From assembly GCF_003987475.1 (NCBI RefSeq), contig NZ_PIQH01000003.1, positions 62,001 to 126,000 of the forward strand: a stretch of DNA of 64,000 nucleotides. Direction: 5' to 3'. Below are positions 9,108-17,924 of this stretch, piece after piece. Position numbers and translations under genes: made by a program. The DNA comes from Idiomarina tyrosinivorans (GTDB lineage: Bacteria > Pseudomonadota > Gammaproteobacteria > Enterobacterales > Alteromonadaceae). The notes under the pieces were generated by a model, which was not told the origin of the DNA, did not search any database, and was given only the letters and a program-made list of their open reading frames with translations. Each line of letters starts with the position of its first letter. Within the stretch, counting starts at the first letter, position 1.

Positions 9108-9168
9108 AACCCCCGAATTGTGGAGAATACGCGCTTTCAGTGCTGGTTTCTTAACGTCGGGGGTTTTT
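9108..9168 (+). promoter_or_regulatory. Long-range stem with U-run directly before the tkt start
   Basis: AACCCCCGA (9108-9116) pairs with TCGGGGGTT (9157-9165), closing a 40-nt loop, and is followed by further Ts up to 9168, one base before the tkt ATG at 9170. The right arm contains the only G-rich stretch that could serve as ribosome site. The structure could terminate metK transcription or hide the tkt ribosome site; the sequence alone does not decide. Confidence 0.5.
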
Positions 9169-9169
9169 C

Positions 9170-11173
9170 ATGTCTGAACGCCAACAATTGGCCAACGCCA
9201 TTCGCGCACTCAGTATGGATGCAGTGCAAAAAGCAAACTCGGGTCACCCGGGTGCACCAATGGGAATGGCGGATATCGCCGAAGTGCTTTGGCGCGATTA
9301 TCTAAAACATAATCCAAACAACCCGAATTGGGCCGACCGTGATCGCTTCGTGCTGTCTAATGGCCATGGCTCTATGTTGATCTATTCGTTGCTACACTTG
9401 AGCGGTTACGACGTCAGCATCGACGATATCAAGCAATTCCGACAGTTACATTCGAAAACCCCAGGCCATCCAGAATATGGTTACACCCCTGGAGTAGAAA
9501 CCACCACCGGACCGCTGGGTCAGGGCATCAGTAATGCGGTGGGCATGGCGTTAGCAGAAAAAATACTCGCCGCCCAATTTAACCGCCCAAACCACGACAT
9601 TGTTGACCACTATACCTACACCTTCTTGGGCGATGGTTGCTTGATGGAAGGTATTTCCCATGAAGCGTGCTCGTTAGCAGGCACGTTGGGGCTGGGTAAA
9701 TTGATCGCGTTCTACGATGACAACGGTATTTCGATTGACGGCGAAGTTGAGGGGTGGTTCACCGACGATACCCGTAAGCGTTTTGAATCTTATGGTTGGC
9801 AAGTGATTGGTCAAATCGACGGCCACGATGCACAAGCCATTACCGATGCGATTGAACAAGCGCGCGCCAATACCGAACAACCGACACTGATTATTTGCAA
9901 AACCGTTATCGGTTTTGGTTCGCCGAATAAACAAGGCAAAGAGAGCTGCCATGGCGCGCCTCTTGGAGACGACGAAATTACGCTCACGCGTGAAAAACTT
10001 GGGTGGAATTACGGTCCATTTGAAGTGCCAGATGCAATCTATCAGCAATGGTCAGCGGTCGATAAAGGTGCGGCGGTAGAAGCGTCTTGGAATAAACGCT
10101 TTGTTGCCTACGAGCAAGAGCACCCAACCTTAGCGAAAGAATTAAAACGCCGTTTAAATGGCGAGTTACCGGCAGATTTTGAACAGAAAGCGCAGGCTTA
10201 CATTGCCGAATGCCAAGCCAATGCTGAAGCTATCGCTACCCGTAAAGCCTCACAAAATACCTTAAACGTATTCGGTGGGTTACTGCCTGAACTGCTGGGC
10301 GGCTCTGCTGACTTGGCGGGTTCAAACCTAACCTTATGGAAAGGCGCCAAGGGTGTGAGCAAAGAAGACGCTAGCGGCAATTATGTCTATTACGGCGTGC
10401 GCGAATTTGGTATGTCAGCAATGATGAATGGCATTACTTTGCACGGCGGCTTTAAAGCCTATGGTGCGACCTTCCTGATGTTTATGGAGTATGCCCGTAA
10501 CGCTGTGCGCATGGCTGCGCTGATGAAGCAGCCAAGCATCTTTGTTTACACTCACGACTCGATTGGTTTAGGCGAAGATGGTCCGACTCACCAACCGGTC
10601 GAACAACTGGCTAATTTGCGCACAACGCCGAATATGAACACATGGCGCCCTTGTGACGCAGTGGAAACAGCGGCAGCGTGGCTAGCCGCAGTAAAACGTA
10701 ACGACGGGCCATCGGCGTTAGTATTTTCTCGCCAGGGTATGCCATTACAAAGCCGCAACGCAGAGCAACAACAGAACATTAGTCGCGGCGGTTACGTGCT
10801 AACAGACTGCCAAGGTACCCCAGAGGTTATCTTGCTAGCGACAGGTTCGGAAGTACAGTTAGCGGTTGCAGCGGCACAACAATTGACCAAACAAGGCAAA
10901 AACGTTCGCGTGGTGTCTATGCCATCGACCGAAGTCTTCGATAGCCAAGATAGCGCATACAAAGCGCAAGTGTTGCCTGCAGAGGTCACCGCGCGCGTTG
11001 CGGTAGAAGCTGGTATCGCTGACTTCTGGTACAAATATGTGGGCCTTAATGGAGAAATCGTAGGTATGCGTAGCTTCGGCGAATCAGCGCCTGCGGCGGA
11101 CCTGTTCAAACATTTCAATATTACCACCGAAGCCGTGGTAGAGGCCGCAACCAAGGCAATGGAGCGGAGCTAA
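9170..11173 (+). CDS. tkt: Transketolase
   Basis: Encodes 667 residues, the normal length. It moves two-carbon units between sugar phosphates in the pentose phosphate pathway, using thiamine diphosphate. Visible motifs: [14 protein letters not shown] near residue 25, the cofactor motif [13 protein letters not shown] followed by DDNGISIDG, and the pyrimidine-domain [11 protein letters not shown]. First of four genes tkt-epd-pgk-fba; its TAA overlaps the epd ATG. A stem with U-run lies immediately before its start. Confidence 0.98.
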   Translation: MSERQQLANAIRALSMDAVQKANSGHPGAPMGMADIAEVLWRDYLKHNPNNPNWADRDRFVLSNGHGSMLIYSLLHLSGYDVSIDDIKQFRQLHSKTPGHPEYGYTPGVETTTGPLGQGISNAVGMALAEKILAAQFNRPNHDIVDHYTYTFLGDGCLMEGISHEACSLAGTLGLGKLIAFYDDNGISIDGEVEGWFTDDTRKRFESYGWQVIGQIDGHDAQAITDAIEQARANTEQPTLIICKTVIGFGSPNKQGKESCHGAPLGDDEITLTREKLGWNYGPFEVPDAIYQQWSAVDKGAAVEASWNKRFVAYEQEHPTLAKELKRRLNGELPADFEQKAQAYIAECQANAEAIATRKASQNTLNVFGGLLPELLGGSADLAGSNLTLWKGAKGVSKEDASGNYVYYGVREFGMSAMMNGITLHGGFKAYGATFLMFMEYARNAVRMAALMKQPSIFVYTHDSIGLGEDGPTHQPVEQLANLRTTPNMNTWRPCDAVETAAAWLAAVKRNDGPSALVFSRQGMPLQSRNAEQQQNISRGGYVLTDCQGTPEVILLATGSEVQLAVAAAQQLTKQGKNVRVVSMPSTEVFDSQDSAYKAQVLPAEVTARVAVEAGIADFWYKYVGLNGEIVGMRSFGESAPAADLFKHFNITTEAVVEAATKAMERS

Positions 11174-12204
11174 TGGCGAACTATCGGGTCGCGATTAATG
11201 GCTTTGGCCGAATTGGTCGCAGCGTATTGCGCGCGGTGTTCGAGCGCAAGCTAGAGAGCGACTTCGAGATCGTGGCGATTAATGAACCCGCCGCTAACGC
11301 CGAGGCCATGGCGCACCTGCTGAAATACGACTCCAGCCATGGCCGCTTTGCGTTTCCGGTCAGTCAGCAACCTGGCGAGTTACAGGTGGCACAACAATGC
11401 ATCCAGTTGTTTCACGAAACTGAATTGCGCGCTGTCGATTGGCAGCGTCTAGCGCTCGATTTAGTCATTGATTGTACCGGGGTGTTCGGCAGTAAAGCGG
11501 ATGGCGAGGCCTACCAAGCACTGGGCGTTCCGAAGGTATTATTTTCGCACCCCGGACAGGCGGACGTAGATTTCACTGCGATCTATGGCATTAACCATGA
11601 TCAGCTAACCGATCAGCACCGCATTGTCTCGAACGGTTCCTGCACGACTAATTGCATTGTGCCGGTCATTGATGTGCTGGATAACGCGTTCGGTATTGAA
11701 AGTGGTGCCATTACCACTATTCATTCGGCGATGCACGATCAACAAGTGATCGATGCCTACCATCCTGACCTGCGCCGCACGCGCGCCGCTGGACGGTCTA
11801 TTATTCCGGTGGACACTCGTTTAGCGCGGGGAATAGAACGGATACTGCCGCACTTAGCCGGACGCTTTGAAGCGATCGCCGTGCGGGTACCCACCACCAA
11901 TGTCACCGCCATGGATCTCAGTGTGACGCTGCAAGCTGATGTCACTATTGATGCGGTGAACCGCACCTTGCAGGCGGCTAGCCAAGGTTCATTGGCGGGC
12001 TTACTGGATTATACCGAAGAGCCGTTGGTGTCGATTGATTTTAACCATGACCCTCATTCATCCATTGTTGATGGTACCCAAACCCGCGTGAGTCATAAGC
12101 GCTTAGTCAAGCTACTGGTTTGGTGTGACAACGAATGGGGCTTTGCTAACCGACTGTTAGATACCGCCGCGGTGATGGTTAACGGTAACGCTTTTAACGA
12201 TTAA
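11173..12204 (+). CDS. epd: D-erythrose-4-phosphate dehydrogenase
   Basis: Encodes 343 residues of the glyceraldehyde-3-phosphate dehydrogenase superfamily: NAD site INGFGRIGR, catalytic Cys in SNGSCTTNC. Epd is preferred over GapA because of [23 protein letters not shown], the segment [19 protein letters not shown] and the genomic position between tkt and pgk. It oxidises erythrose 4-phosphate to 4-phosphoerythronate, the entry to pyridoxal phosphate synthesis. Start overlaps the tkt stop (TAATG), implying coupled translation. Confidence 0.93.
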   Translation: MANYRVAINGFGRIGRSVLRAVFERKLESDFEIVAINEPAANAEAMAHLLKYDSSHGRFAFPVSQQPGELQVAQQCIQLFHETELRAVDWQRLALDLVIDCTGVFGSKADGEAYQALGVPKVLFSHPGQADVDFTAIYGINHDQLTDQHRIVSNGSCTTNCIVPVIDVLDNAFGIESGAITTIHSAMHDQQVIDAYHPDLRRTRAAGRSIIPVDTRLARGIERILPHLAGRFEAIAVRVPTTNVTAMDLSVTLQADVTIDAVNRTLQAASQGSLAGLLDYTEEPLVSIDFNHDPHSSIVDGTQTRVSHKRLVKLLVWCDNEWGFANRLLDTAAVMVNGNAFND

Positions 12205-12214
12205 GGGGATAAAC

Positions 12215-13396
12215 ATGTCAGTCATTACTTTGTCTGATTTAGACCTTCAGGATTTGCGGGTATTAATTCGCGAAGACCTGAATGTGCCGATTAAAGACGG
12301 CAAAGTCACCTCGGATGCGCGCTTGAAAGCGGCTATTCCGACCATTGAAGAAGCCTTAAAGCAAGGTGGAAAGGTGATGGTAATGTCGCATTTAGGGCGC
12401 CCAACCGAAGGCGAATACGATGCACAATTCTCGTTGCAGCCGGTGGTGGATTACCTTAACCAAGCGCTGGATGTGCCGGTACGCTTGGTAACCGATTATC
12501 TCGACGGTGTCGAGGTTAATGCTAACGAAGTGGTGGTGTTCGAAAATGTCCGCTTTAACGTCGGCGAGAAAAAAGACGACGAAAGCCTAGCGAAAAAGCT
12601 AGCCGCACTTTGTGATGTATTTGTGATGGACGCCTTTGGTACCGCACACCGGGCCCAAGCATCGACCCACGGAGTGGCAAAGTATGCACCGGTTGCTTGT
12701 GCAGGACCGTTGTTGGCGGCAGAGCTAGACGCACTTGGAAAAGCATTGCAGCAGCCAAAACGACCGTTAGTGGCGATTGTTGGGGGTTCTAAAGTGTCGA
12801 CTAAGTTGACCGTGCTGGAGTCTTTGTCGCAAGTGGTTGATCAGTTGATTGTGGGCGGCGGCATTGCCAATACTTTCGTTGCAGCGCAAGGTCACAATGT
12901 GGGTAAGTCGCTTTACGAAGCCGATTTAACGGACGAAGCCTCGCGCTTAATGGCCGCGGCAAAAGCCAAAGGCGGCGATATTCCGATTCCAGTAGACGTG
13001 GTAACGGGGAAAGCATTCAGTGAAGACGCTAAAGCTGAAACCAAAGCGGTTGACGCAGTGGCCGATGACGATATGATTTTTGATATTGGTCCTGAAACGG
13101 CTAAGCAACTCGCAGAATTATTAAAAAGTGCTGGTACGATTGTTTGGAATGGCCCGGTTGGGGTATTCGAATTCGACCAGTTTGGGCATGGCACAGAAGC
13201 GTTAGCGAATGCCATTGCCGATAGCGATGCGTTTTCTATCGCGGGTGGCGGCGATACGCTGGCAGCCATTGATAAGTACGGGATCGCTGATAAAATCAGT
13301 TATATTTCAACGGGCGGTGGCGCATTTTTGGAGTTCTTGGAAGGTAAGAAGCTCCCGGCGGTCGCAGTTTTAGAAGCGCGGGCAGAAAACGGTTAA
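12215..13396 (+). CDS. pgk: Phosphoglycerate kinase
   Basis: Encodes 393 residues. It transfers phosphate between 1,3-bisphosphoglycerate and ADP in glycolysis and gluconeogenesis. Signature elements are all present: [28 protein letters not shown], the hinge segment [21 protein letters not shown] and the nucleotide loop GGGDTLAAI. Starts 10 bp after epd with an AAGGGGA ribosome site and is followed after 30 bp by fba. Confidence 0.98.
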   Translation: MSVITLSDLDLQDLRVLIREDLNVPIKDGKVTSDARLKAAIPTIEEALKQGGKVMVMSHLGRPTEGEYDAQFSLQPVVDYLNQALDVPVRLVTDYLDGVEVNANEVVVFENVRFNVGEKKDDESLAKKLAALCDVFVMDAFGTAHRAQASTHGVAKYAPVACAGPLLAAELDALGKALQQPKRPLVAIVGGSKVSTKLTVLESLSQVVDQLIVGGGIANTFVAAQGHNVGKSLYEADLTDEASRLMAAAKAKGGDIPIPVDVVTGKAFSEDAKAETKAVDAVADDDMIFDIGPETAKQLAELLKSAGTIVWNGPVGVFEFDQFGHGTEALANAIADSDAFSIAGGGDTLAAIDKYGIADKISYISTGGGAFLEFLEGKKLPAVAVLEARAENG

Positions 13397-13426
13397 GCCC
13401 CCACAAACATTCAAGGAGCACTCAAT

Positions 13427-14491
13427 ATGGCCCTGATTTCTTTACGACAGTTGCTCGACCATGCAGCTGAAAACGATTACGGCGTGCCAGCATTTAACGT
13501 CAACAACCTAGAACAAATGCGCGCCATTATGCAGGCCGCAGACAAAACCAATAGCCCGGTGATTGTGCAAGCCTCTGCTGGCGCACGTAAATACGCTGGC
13601 GCTCCATTCTTACGCCATCTTATTGAGTCGGCGATTGAAGAATGGCCGCATATTCCGGTTGTTGTGCATCAAGATCACGGTACCTCACCAGCAGTATGTC
13701 AGCGCTCTATTCAGTTGGGCTTCAGCTCAGTAATGATGGATGGCTCGCTAAAAGAAGACGGCAAGACGCCGGCGGATTACGATTATAACGTGCGCGTAAC
13801 TCAGCAAACCGTTGCTATGGCTCATGCCTGCGGGGTTTCTGTAGAAGGTGAGTTGGGTTGTTTAGGTTCGTTAGAAACCGGTGAAGCGGGCGAAGAAGAT
13901 GGTGTTGGTGCTGAGGGCAAACTGAGCCATGACCAACTTCTGACTGACCCGGAAGAGGCTGCGCAGTTTGTTGCAGCAACCCAGGTTGATGCCTTGGCTA
14001 TTGCTTGTGGTACATCGCATGGTGCGTACAAATTTACCCGTCCACCAACAGGCGACATTCTTTCGATTGACCGGATCAAAGAAATTCACCGCCGCATTCC
14101 AAATACCCATTTGGTCATGCACGGCTCTTCTTCGGTTCCGCAAGAGTGGTTGAAAATCATCAATGAGTTCGGTGGCGAAATCCCTGAAACTTATGGTGTA
14201 CCTGTTGAACAAATCCAAGAAGGGATCAAAAACGGTGTGCGTAAGGTCAACATCGATACCGACCTGCGTTTAGCTTCAACCGGTGCGATTCGTCGTCATT
14301 TGGCGGAAAACACCAGCAACTTTGACCCGCGTAAATATTTGCAAGCTGCAACGGACGCAATGCAAGCGATTTGCGAACATCGTTATCAAGCGTTTGGCTG
14401 TGAAGGTCAAGCGAGCAAAATCCAACCGATTAACTTGGAAAAAATGTTCCAACGTTATGAAAAAGGCGAATTAGATGCGGTGATTAAGTAA
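13427..14491 (+). CDS. fba: Class II fructose-bisphosphate aldolase
   Basis: Encodes 354 residues. A zinc-dependent aldolase that interconverts fructose 1,6-bisphosphate with the two triose phosphates. The zinc and substrate ligands lie in [32 protein letters not shown] and [10 protein letters not shown], and the C-terminal [10 protein letters not shown] phosphate-binding block is intact. It resembles the CbbA/FbaA-type of longer class II aldolases. Last gene of the tkt-epd-pgk-fba run, preceded by AAGGAG. Confidence 0.97.
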   Translation: MALISLRQLLDHAAENDYGVPAFNVNNLEQMRAIMQAADKTNSPVIVQASAGARKYAGAPFLRHLIESAIEEWPHIPVVVHQDHGTSPAVCQRSIQLGFSSVMMDGSLKEDGKTPADYDYNVRVTQQTVAMAHACGVSVEGELGCLGSLETGEAGEEDGVGAEGKLSHDQLLTDPEEAAQFVAATQVDALAIACGTSHGAYKFTRPPTGDILSIDRIKEIHRRIPNTHLVMHGSSSVPQEWLKIINEFGGEIPETYGVPVEQIQEGIKNGVRKVNIDTDLRLASTGAIRRHLAENTSNFDPRKYLQAATDAMQAICEHRYQAFGCEGQASKIQPINLEKMFQRYEKGELDAVIK

Positions 14492-14502
14492 TCACTAGAA
14501 GG

Positions 14503-14528
14503 CGCGACATTTCACGGCAAATGCCGCG
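14503..14528. other. Hairpin after fba
   Basis: CGCG-A-CATTT (14503-14512) pairs with AAATG-C-CGCG (14519-14528) around a 6-nt loop, with one mismatch. It has the same plan as the hairpin before metK (CGCG core, one mismatch, five more pairs). No U-run follows directly; the T-rich stretch at about 14563-14571 is too far to make it a standard terminator. Confidence 0.45.
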
Positions 14529-14641
14529 TTCTAACGCGCTTAAACGGGCTTTTAACGTAAATTTTTTTTCTAACGTTAGTCGCTTTTGTTATAGTAACGG
14601 CTGAAAACTCAGTCGGTTAGATGTTTAGAAGAGAGGAATCC

Positions 14642-15427
14642 GTGCGATTTAATTGGATTTTAGCAAGCTTGTTGGCAGTCGGTTCGACTACCGTAAATGC
14701 TCAAACCTTTATGTTTGACGATGTGGACGATATGGATACGTCTACCGTTGAAGAGTGGCAGGCAAGTGCGGAACTCGGTGCGTTGTTTACCTCGGGTAAC
14801 ACAGAGACTCAGACCCTTAAAGGAAAATTGAACGTCTCAAAAGATTTCGAGAATTGGCGTCACAAGGGCGTACTCGACTACTACCGCTCAGAGCAAACAG
14901 ACCCAGACACTAATGAAACCACTACAACGGCGGACCGTTTATTCGTTTCTGGGCAAAGCAACTATAAATTCGACCCGAAAAGTAAATCGTCATTGTTCTT
15001 GTTCGGCTCATACGAAGAAGACAAGTTCAGCGGTTATGCCTACCAAAGCACTGTCGCTGTCGGTTATGGTGCTCGCTATCGTTACAACGAGAAAGTCTAT
15101 GCGGACTACGAAATCGGTCCGGGTTATTCGTGGAAGCAAGAAATTGTTGATGACGTCGAACAACCGACAGATACCTCGGCAATCTTACGTTTAGCCGGTA
15201 ACGTTGTTTGGGATATTACCAAGAACTCACGTTTTACCGCATTGCTAGCATCTGAAGTGGGTGAAGAGAACACCAAAACCCGTGGTGAGGTCTCGATCTC
15301 GGCCAACATTAATAGTTCACTGGCGATGAAGTTCTCCATTGGAGCTACGCACAACACCAAGGTGGCTGACGAAACAATAGAAAACTTAGATACCGAAACC
15401 GCCATCACGCTGGTTTACACCTTCTAA
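14642..15427 (+). CDS. DUF481 outer-membrane beta-barrel protein
   Basis: Encodes 261 residues from GTG 14642, chosen because AGAGGAA precedes it and it gives a clean signal peptide (VRFNWILASLLAVGSTTVNAQT); an ATG at 14621 would put charged residues in front. The mature protein has the DUF481/YdiY pattern: GALFTSGNTETQTLKG at the start, then alternating amphipathic strands ending in an aromatic residue (LVYTF). Family members are salt- or acid-induced outer-membrane proteins of unclear role. A strong terminator follows. Confidence 0.85.
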   Translation: MRFNWILASLLAVGSTTVNAQTFMFDDVDDMDTSTVEEWQASAELGALFTSGNTETQTLKGKLNVSKDFENWRHKGVLDYYRSEQTDPDTNETTTTADRLFVSGQSNYKFDPKSKSSLFLFGSYEEDKFSGYAYQSTVAVGYGARYRYNEKVYADYEIGPGYSWKQEIVDDVEQPTDTSAILRLAGNVVWDITKNSRFTALLASEVGEENTKTRGEVSISANINSSLAMKFSIGATHNTKVADETIENLDTETAITLVYTF

Positions 15428-15443
15428 GCAAAAAGTTACCAGC

Positions 15444-15469
15444 AAAAGCCCGCAGCCGCGGGCTTTTTT
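15444..15469 (+). terminator. Rho-independent terminator after the DUF481 gene
   Basis: GCCCGC and GCGGGC pair around the loop AGCC, flanked by AAAA on the left and six Ts on the right, so it could work in both directions. Confidence 0.9.
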
Positions 15470-15476
15470 GTGCCTG

Positions 15477-15530
15477 CCAGTTCTTTACTGCGACTTATGG
15501 CTTGGGCTCGCGGCATCGTCAGGGTTGGGG
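15477..15530 (+). repeat. Left terminal inverted repeat of the 722-bp element
   Basis: 54 bp, complementary to 16145-16198 with three mismatches; begins 8 bp after the DUF481 terminator. Confidence 0.88.
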
Positions 15531-15645
15531 TTGCTTGTTCTCTACCACGGCGATGAGCTTGGGTGGGTCGGCATCGTGAGGGGCTGGAGAGCGCTTGGTG
15601 TGTAGGCGCTTGTTAGAGTCATTGCACGGCACCCCGCCGGTTCAC

Positions 15646-15732
15646 GAAGCTGGGGAAAAAGCCGCTCGAGCTCATCCATGAGGCGCTTAGTCTCCGGCCG
15701 TCCATGGCCGGAGATACTTTTTCCCCAGCTTC
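15646..15732. repeat. Branched hairpin module, left copy
   Basis: A perfect 16-bp outer stem, GAAGCTGGGGAAAAAG with its complement at 15717-15732, encloses an inner hairpin TCTCCGGCC/GGCCGGAGA (15691-15714) and a smaller CTCA/TGAG hairpin. Segments CGCTCGAGC and ATCCATG inside recur in the right copy on the other strand. Confidence 0.8.
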
Positions 15733-16004
15733 GCGCCCCAACGTTGTGCATTAAATGTAGGTGAAGTCGCGCCTACACCCCAAGCTAAGGGCTACGGAGA
15801 AGCGATGCCGAAGCCACACCGAGCGCGCCGTGGCAGAGAACAACCAACCCCAAGCAGACTGTCCGAAACTAACCGATAAAGACTGATGCTTCTTTACTGC
15901 GGCTTTCCGCGATGGAGGACGGCATCGCTTCTCCGCACCTATTTGGCTCGGGGTGTGGGCGCGTTTTCCTCGATATTGATGGGCGTCTCGTTGGGGCGCG
16001 GGGG

Positions 16005-16083
16005 CTCCGGTAAAATGCATCTCTGGCCAGGGAGGGCCAGAGACTGAGCGGCCATGGATCGCTCGAGCGTCTTTTTACCGGAG
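16005..16083. repeat. Branched hairpin module, right copy
   Basis: Outer stem CTCCGGTAAAA (16005-16015) with TTTTACCGGAG (16073-16083); inner hairpins TCTCTGGCC/GGCCAGAGA (16020-16043) and GAGCG/CGCTC (16046-16064). Read on the minus strand it has the same order of parts as the module at 15646-15732, though the outer stem sequence differs while staying paired, a sign that pairing is conserved. Confidence 0.8.
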
Positions 16084-16144
16084 ACACCGTGAACCGGCGG
16101 GACGCTGAGCACCAATCACCCCAGCGCCCAGACCCCGAGCCTTC

Positions 16145-16198
16145 CCCCAACCCTGACGATGCCGCGAGCCCAAGCCATAAGCCGCTGTAAAGAATTGG
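16145..16198 (-). repeat. Right terminal inverted repeat of the 722-bp element
   Basis: 54 bp, the inverted partner of 15477-15530; ends 13 bp from the stop codon of the TerC-family gene. Confidence 0.88.
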
Positions 16199-16211
16199 TT
16201 CTGCGGCAGCC

Positions 16212-16964
16212 TTATGGTTCGCCTTCGAGTTTCCGGCGTAAGTGTACGGGTTGTTTGGCGCGTTTCTTTCTGACTTTCAGGTTGAGGAGTTCTACGCCTA
16301 ATGAGAAAGCCATGGCGAAGTAGATATAGCCTTTCGGTACATGGAAGTTTAAGCCTTCGCCGACCAAGGCCATGCCTATTAGAATGAGAAAGCTGAGTGC
16401 CAGCATTTTGATGGTTGGATGTTGGTCGACAAATTGGCCGATACTTTTGGCGGCGAATAGCATCACTCCCACGGATAGCACCACGGCAATCACCATTACA
16501 CTTAAGTGCTCGGCCAGACCAACGGCGGTAATAACTGAGTCTAGGGAGAAGACGATGTCTAATATGGCTATTTGGATAATAATTGCCATAAATGATGCAG
16601 CGACTTTGCGGGCAACATGCTCTTCTTCGCCTTCTAACGAGTGGTGAATTTCCAGAGTGCTTTTACCGAGCAGGAATAGGCCACCAAAAAATAGGATAAG
16701 GTCGCGACCAGAAATGGCTTGGTTTAACACGTCAAACAATGGCTCAGTAAGGGTCATTACCCAAGTTATCGAGAACAATAACAGAATCCTAGTACCCATA
16801 GCTAAAAGCAAACCTAAGCGCCGCGCGCTGTCGCGCTGCGCTTCTGGTAACCGCCCAACCAGTATTGAAATGAAGATGATGTTATCAATGCCGAGCACTA
16901 TTTCTAATGCCGTCAAAGTGGCTAGGGCGACCCATGCTTCGGGCATAATGATCCAGTCAAACAT
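16212..16964 (-). CDS. TerC-family integral membrane protein
   Basis: Encodes 250 residues with about seven membrane segments. The TerC signature is clear: LEIVLGIDNIIFISIL near residue 22 and DIVFSLDSVITAVG near residue 135, each with the conserved acidic residues thought to bind metal. Some TerC proteins carry manganese or are tied to tellurite resistance; this one is of the short YgdQ-like type without added CBS domains. A Lys/Arg-rich tail ends the protein. Its 3' end abuts the structured 722-bp element and no separate terminator is seen. Confidence 0.88.
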   Translation of the reverse strand: MFDWIIMPEAWVALATLTALEIVLGIDNIIFISILVGRLPEAQRDSARRLGLLLAMGTRILLLFSITWVMTLTEPLFDVLNQAISGRDLILFFGGLFLLGKSTLEIHHSLEGEEEHVARKVAASFMAIIIQIAILDIVFSLDSVITAVGLAEHLSVMVIAVVLSVGVMLFAAKSIGQFVDQHPTIKMLALSFLILIGMALVGEGLNFHVPKGYIYFAMAFSLGVELLNLKVRKKRAKQPVHLRRKLEGEP

Positions 16965-17078
16965 AATGATTTCCTTGGTTTTTCATCGTCTATTGTGATG
17001 ATAAGTCACAGTTAAGTTGGCTGATATTGTTCGTGCTACTAGTCTGTATGGAAAGTGTGGAAAACACAACATTGGCGA

Positions 17079-17096
17079 CTGTCATCAAACTGTAAC
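17079..17096 (+). promoter_or_regulatory. Pho box 1
   Basis: CTGTCATCAAACTGTAAC: two 7-bp repeats CTGTCAT and CTGTAAC with a 4-bp spacer, the layout bound by phosphorylated PhoB. It precedes the DUF47-PiT phosphate transport genes. Confidence 0.75.
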
Positions 17097-17114
17097 ATTA
17101 GCGTTGTAATGTTT

Positions 17115-17132
17115 CTGTCATGTTTTTGTAAT
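17115..17132 (+). promoter_or_regulatory. Pho box 2
   Basis: CTGTCATGTTTTTGTAAT: first repeat perfect, second (TTGTAAT) degenerate, 36 bp downstream of box 1. Two boxes suggest cooperative PhoB binding; which one activates cannot be told from sequence. Confidence 0.6.
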
Positions 17133-17231
17133 ATTCGCGGCGGGCAAATATCGCAGAAAGCTTTGCATCAGCGTTGCTTTTCGCTACCATTCGCTTCGCT
17201 AATTTTAGCCAGAAACCATAAGGTTATGCTT

Positions 17232-17912
17232 ATGTCAGCTAACTCATTCTTAGGGGTATTTGCAAAATCTCCTATTAAACCCATGATCAATCATATTGAA
17301 CTGGTTCATGACTGTGCCATGGGGCTGAAAGATTTTTTTGCAGCGGTTTATAAAGCCGATTGGGCAGCCGCAGAAATTGCGCGCAAAACTATAGTGACGA
17401 AAGAAAAACAAGCTGACGAATTGAAGCGTGAAATTCGCCTTAACCTGCCCGGCGGTTTGTTCATGCCTGTTGAGCGTACCGACTTATTGGAGTTGGTATC
17501 GCAACAAGATCGCATAGCAAATAAGGCCAAAGACATTTCAGGTTTGATCACCGGTCGTGAGCTTGTTATTCCAGCCGCTTTAGTCGAATCGTTTGATGCC
17601 TACCTAAACCGTTGTTTGGACGCTGCAAGTAAAGCGCGTGACACCATTTCTGAATTTGACGATTTATTAGAAACTGGCTTTAAAGGTCGCGAGCGTGATT
17701 TGGTGAACGGCATGATTGCTGAATTAGACCAAATTGAAGAAGATACCGACCAACTGCAAATTCAGTTGCGCCGCGACTTCCGTAAAATTGAAAGTGAAAT
17801 GAGCGCGTTGGATGCGATGTTCTTATACCGCATTCTGGATTGGGTGGGTGACCTTGCCGACCTCTCTGAGCGTGTTGGTTCGCGCTTTGAACTAATGCTA
17901 GCACGCGTATAA
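17232..17912 (+). CDS. DUF47 (PhoU-like) protein partner of a phosphate transporter
   Basis: Encodes 226 residues from ATG 17232 (AAGG at 17220-17223), matching the usual TIGR00153/DUF47 length and start MSANSFLGVFAKSPI; longer in-frame starts upstream run through the Pho boxes. Helical, PhoU-like, with acidic metal-binding residues (EFDDLLETGF, LDQIEEDTDQLQ). Such proteins accompany PiT transporters and are thought to control them. It lies 12 bp before the transporter gene, under the same Pho boxes. Confidence 0.92.
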   Translation: MSANSFLGVFAKSPIKPMINHIELVHDCAMGLKDFFAAVYKADWAAAEIARKTIVTKEKQADELKREIRLNLPGGLFMPVERTDLLELVSQQDRIANKAKDISGLITGRELVIPAALVESFDAYLNRCLDAASKARDTISEFDDLLETGFKGRERDLVNGMIAELDQIEEDTDQLQIQLRRDFRKIESEMSALDAMFLYRILDWVGDLADLSERVGSRFELMLARV

Positions 17913-17924
17913 CCGGAGGCGACG

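Larger units (their letters stand above)
15477..16198. repeat. 722-bp non-coding inverted-repeat element made of two diverged, opposed copies of one structured unit
   Basis: This 784-bp gene-free gap holds one object. Its ends are 54-bp inverted repeats (15477-15530 and 16145-16198) with three mismatches. The two halves are diverged copies of one unit facing each other: shared blocks occur in opposite orientation and in matching order, CCCGCCGGTTCACG (15633-15646, and 16088-16101 reversed), GCGCCCCAACG (15733-15743, and 15989-15999) and CGGAGAAGCGATGCCG (15795-15810, and 15920-15935). Spacing between blocks is 100 and 62 bp in one half, 102 and 64 in the other; the left copy has about 59 bp more next to its end. 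The right copy is itself bounded by TTCTTTACTGCGGCTT (15890-15905) and its near-complement AAGCCGCTGTAAAGAA (16179-16194). Each copy contains a branched hairpin. The frames that happen to be open here lack ribosome sites and codon bias. It looks like a small non-autonomous mobile element or a family of structured repeats. Confidence 0.85.

Noticed and set aside
11173-12204. Glyceraldehyde-3-phosphate dehydrogenase (gapA)
   Set aside because: The specific sequence blocks and the position between tkt and pgk point to erythrose-4-phosphate dehydrogenase.
15542-16150. Several open frames of 69-93 codons on the minus strand within the 722-bp element
   Set aside because: They overlap each other in different frames, have no ribosome sites, are rich in Arg, Ser and Pro as expected from GC-rich palindromes, and are explained by the inverted-repeat structure.
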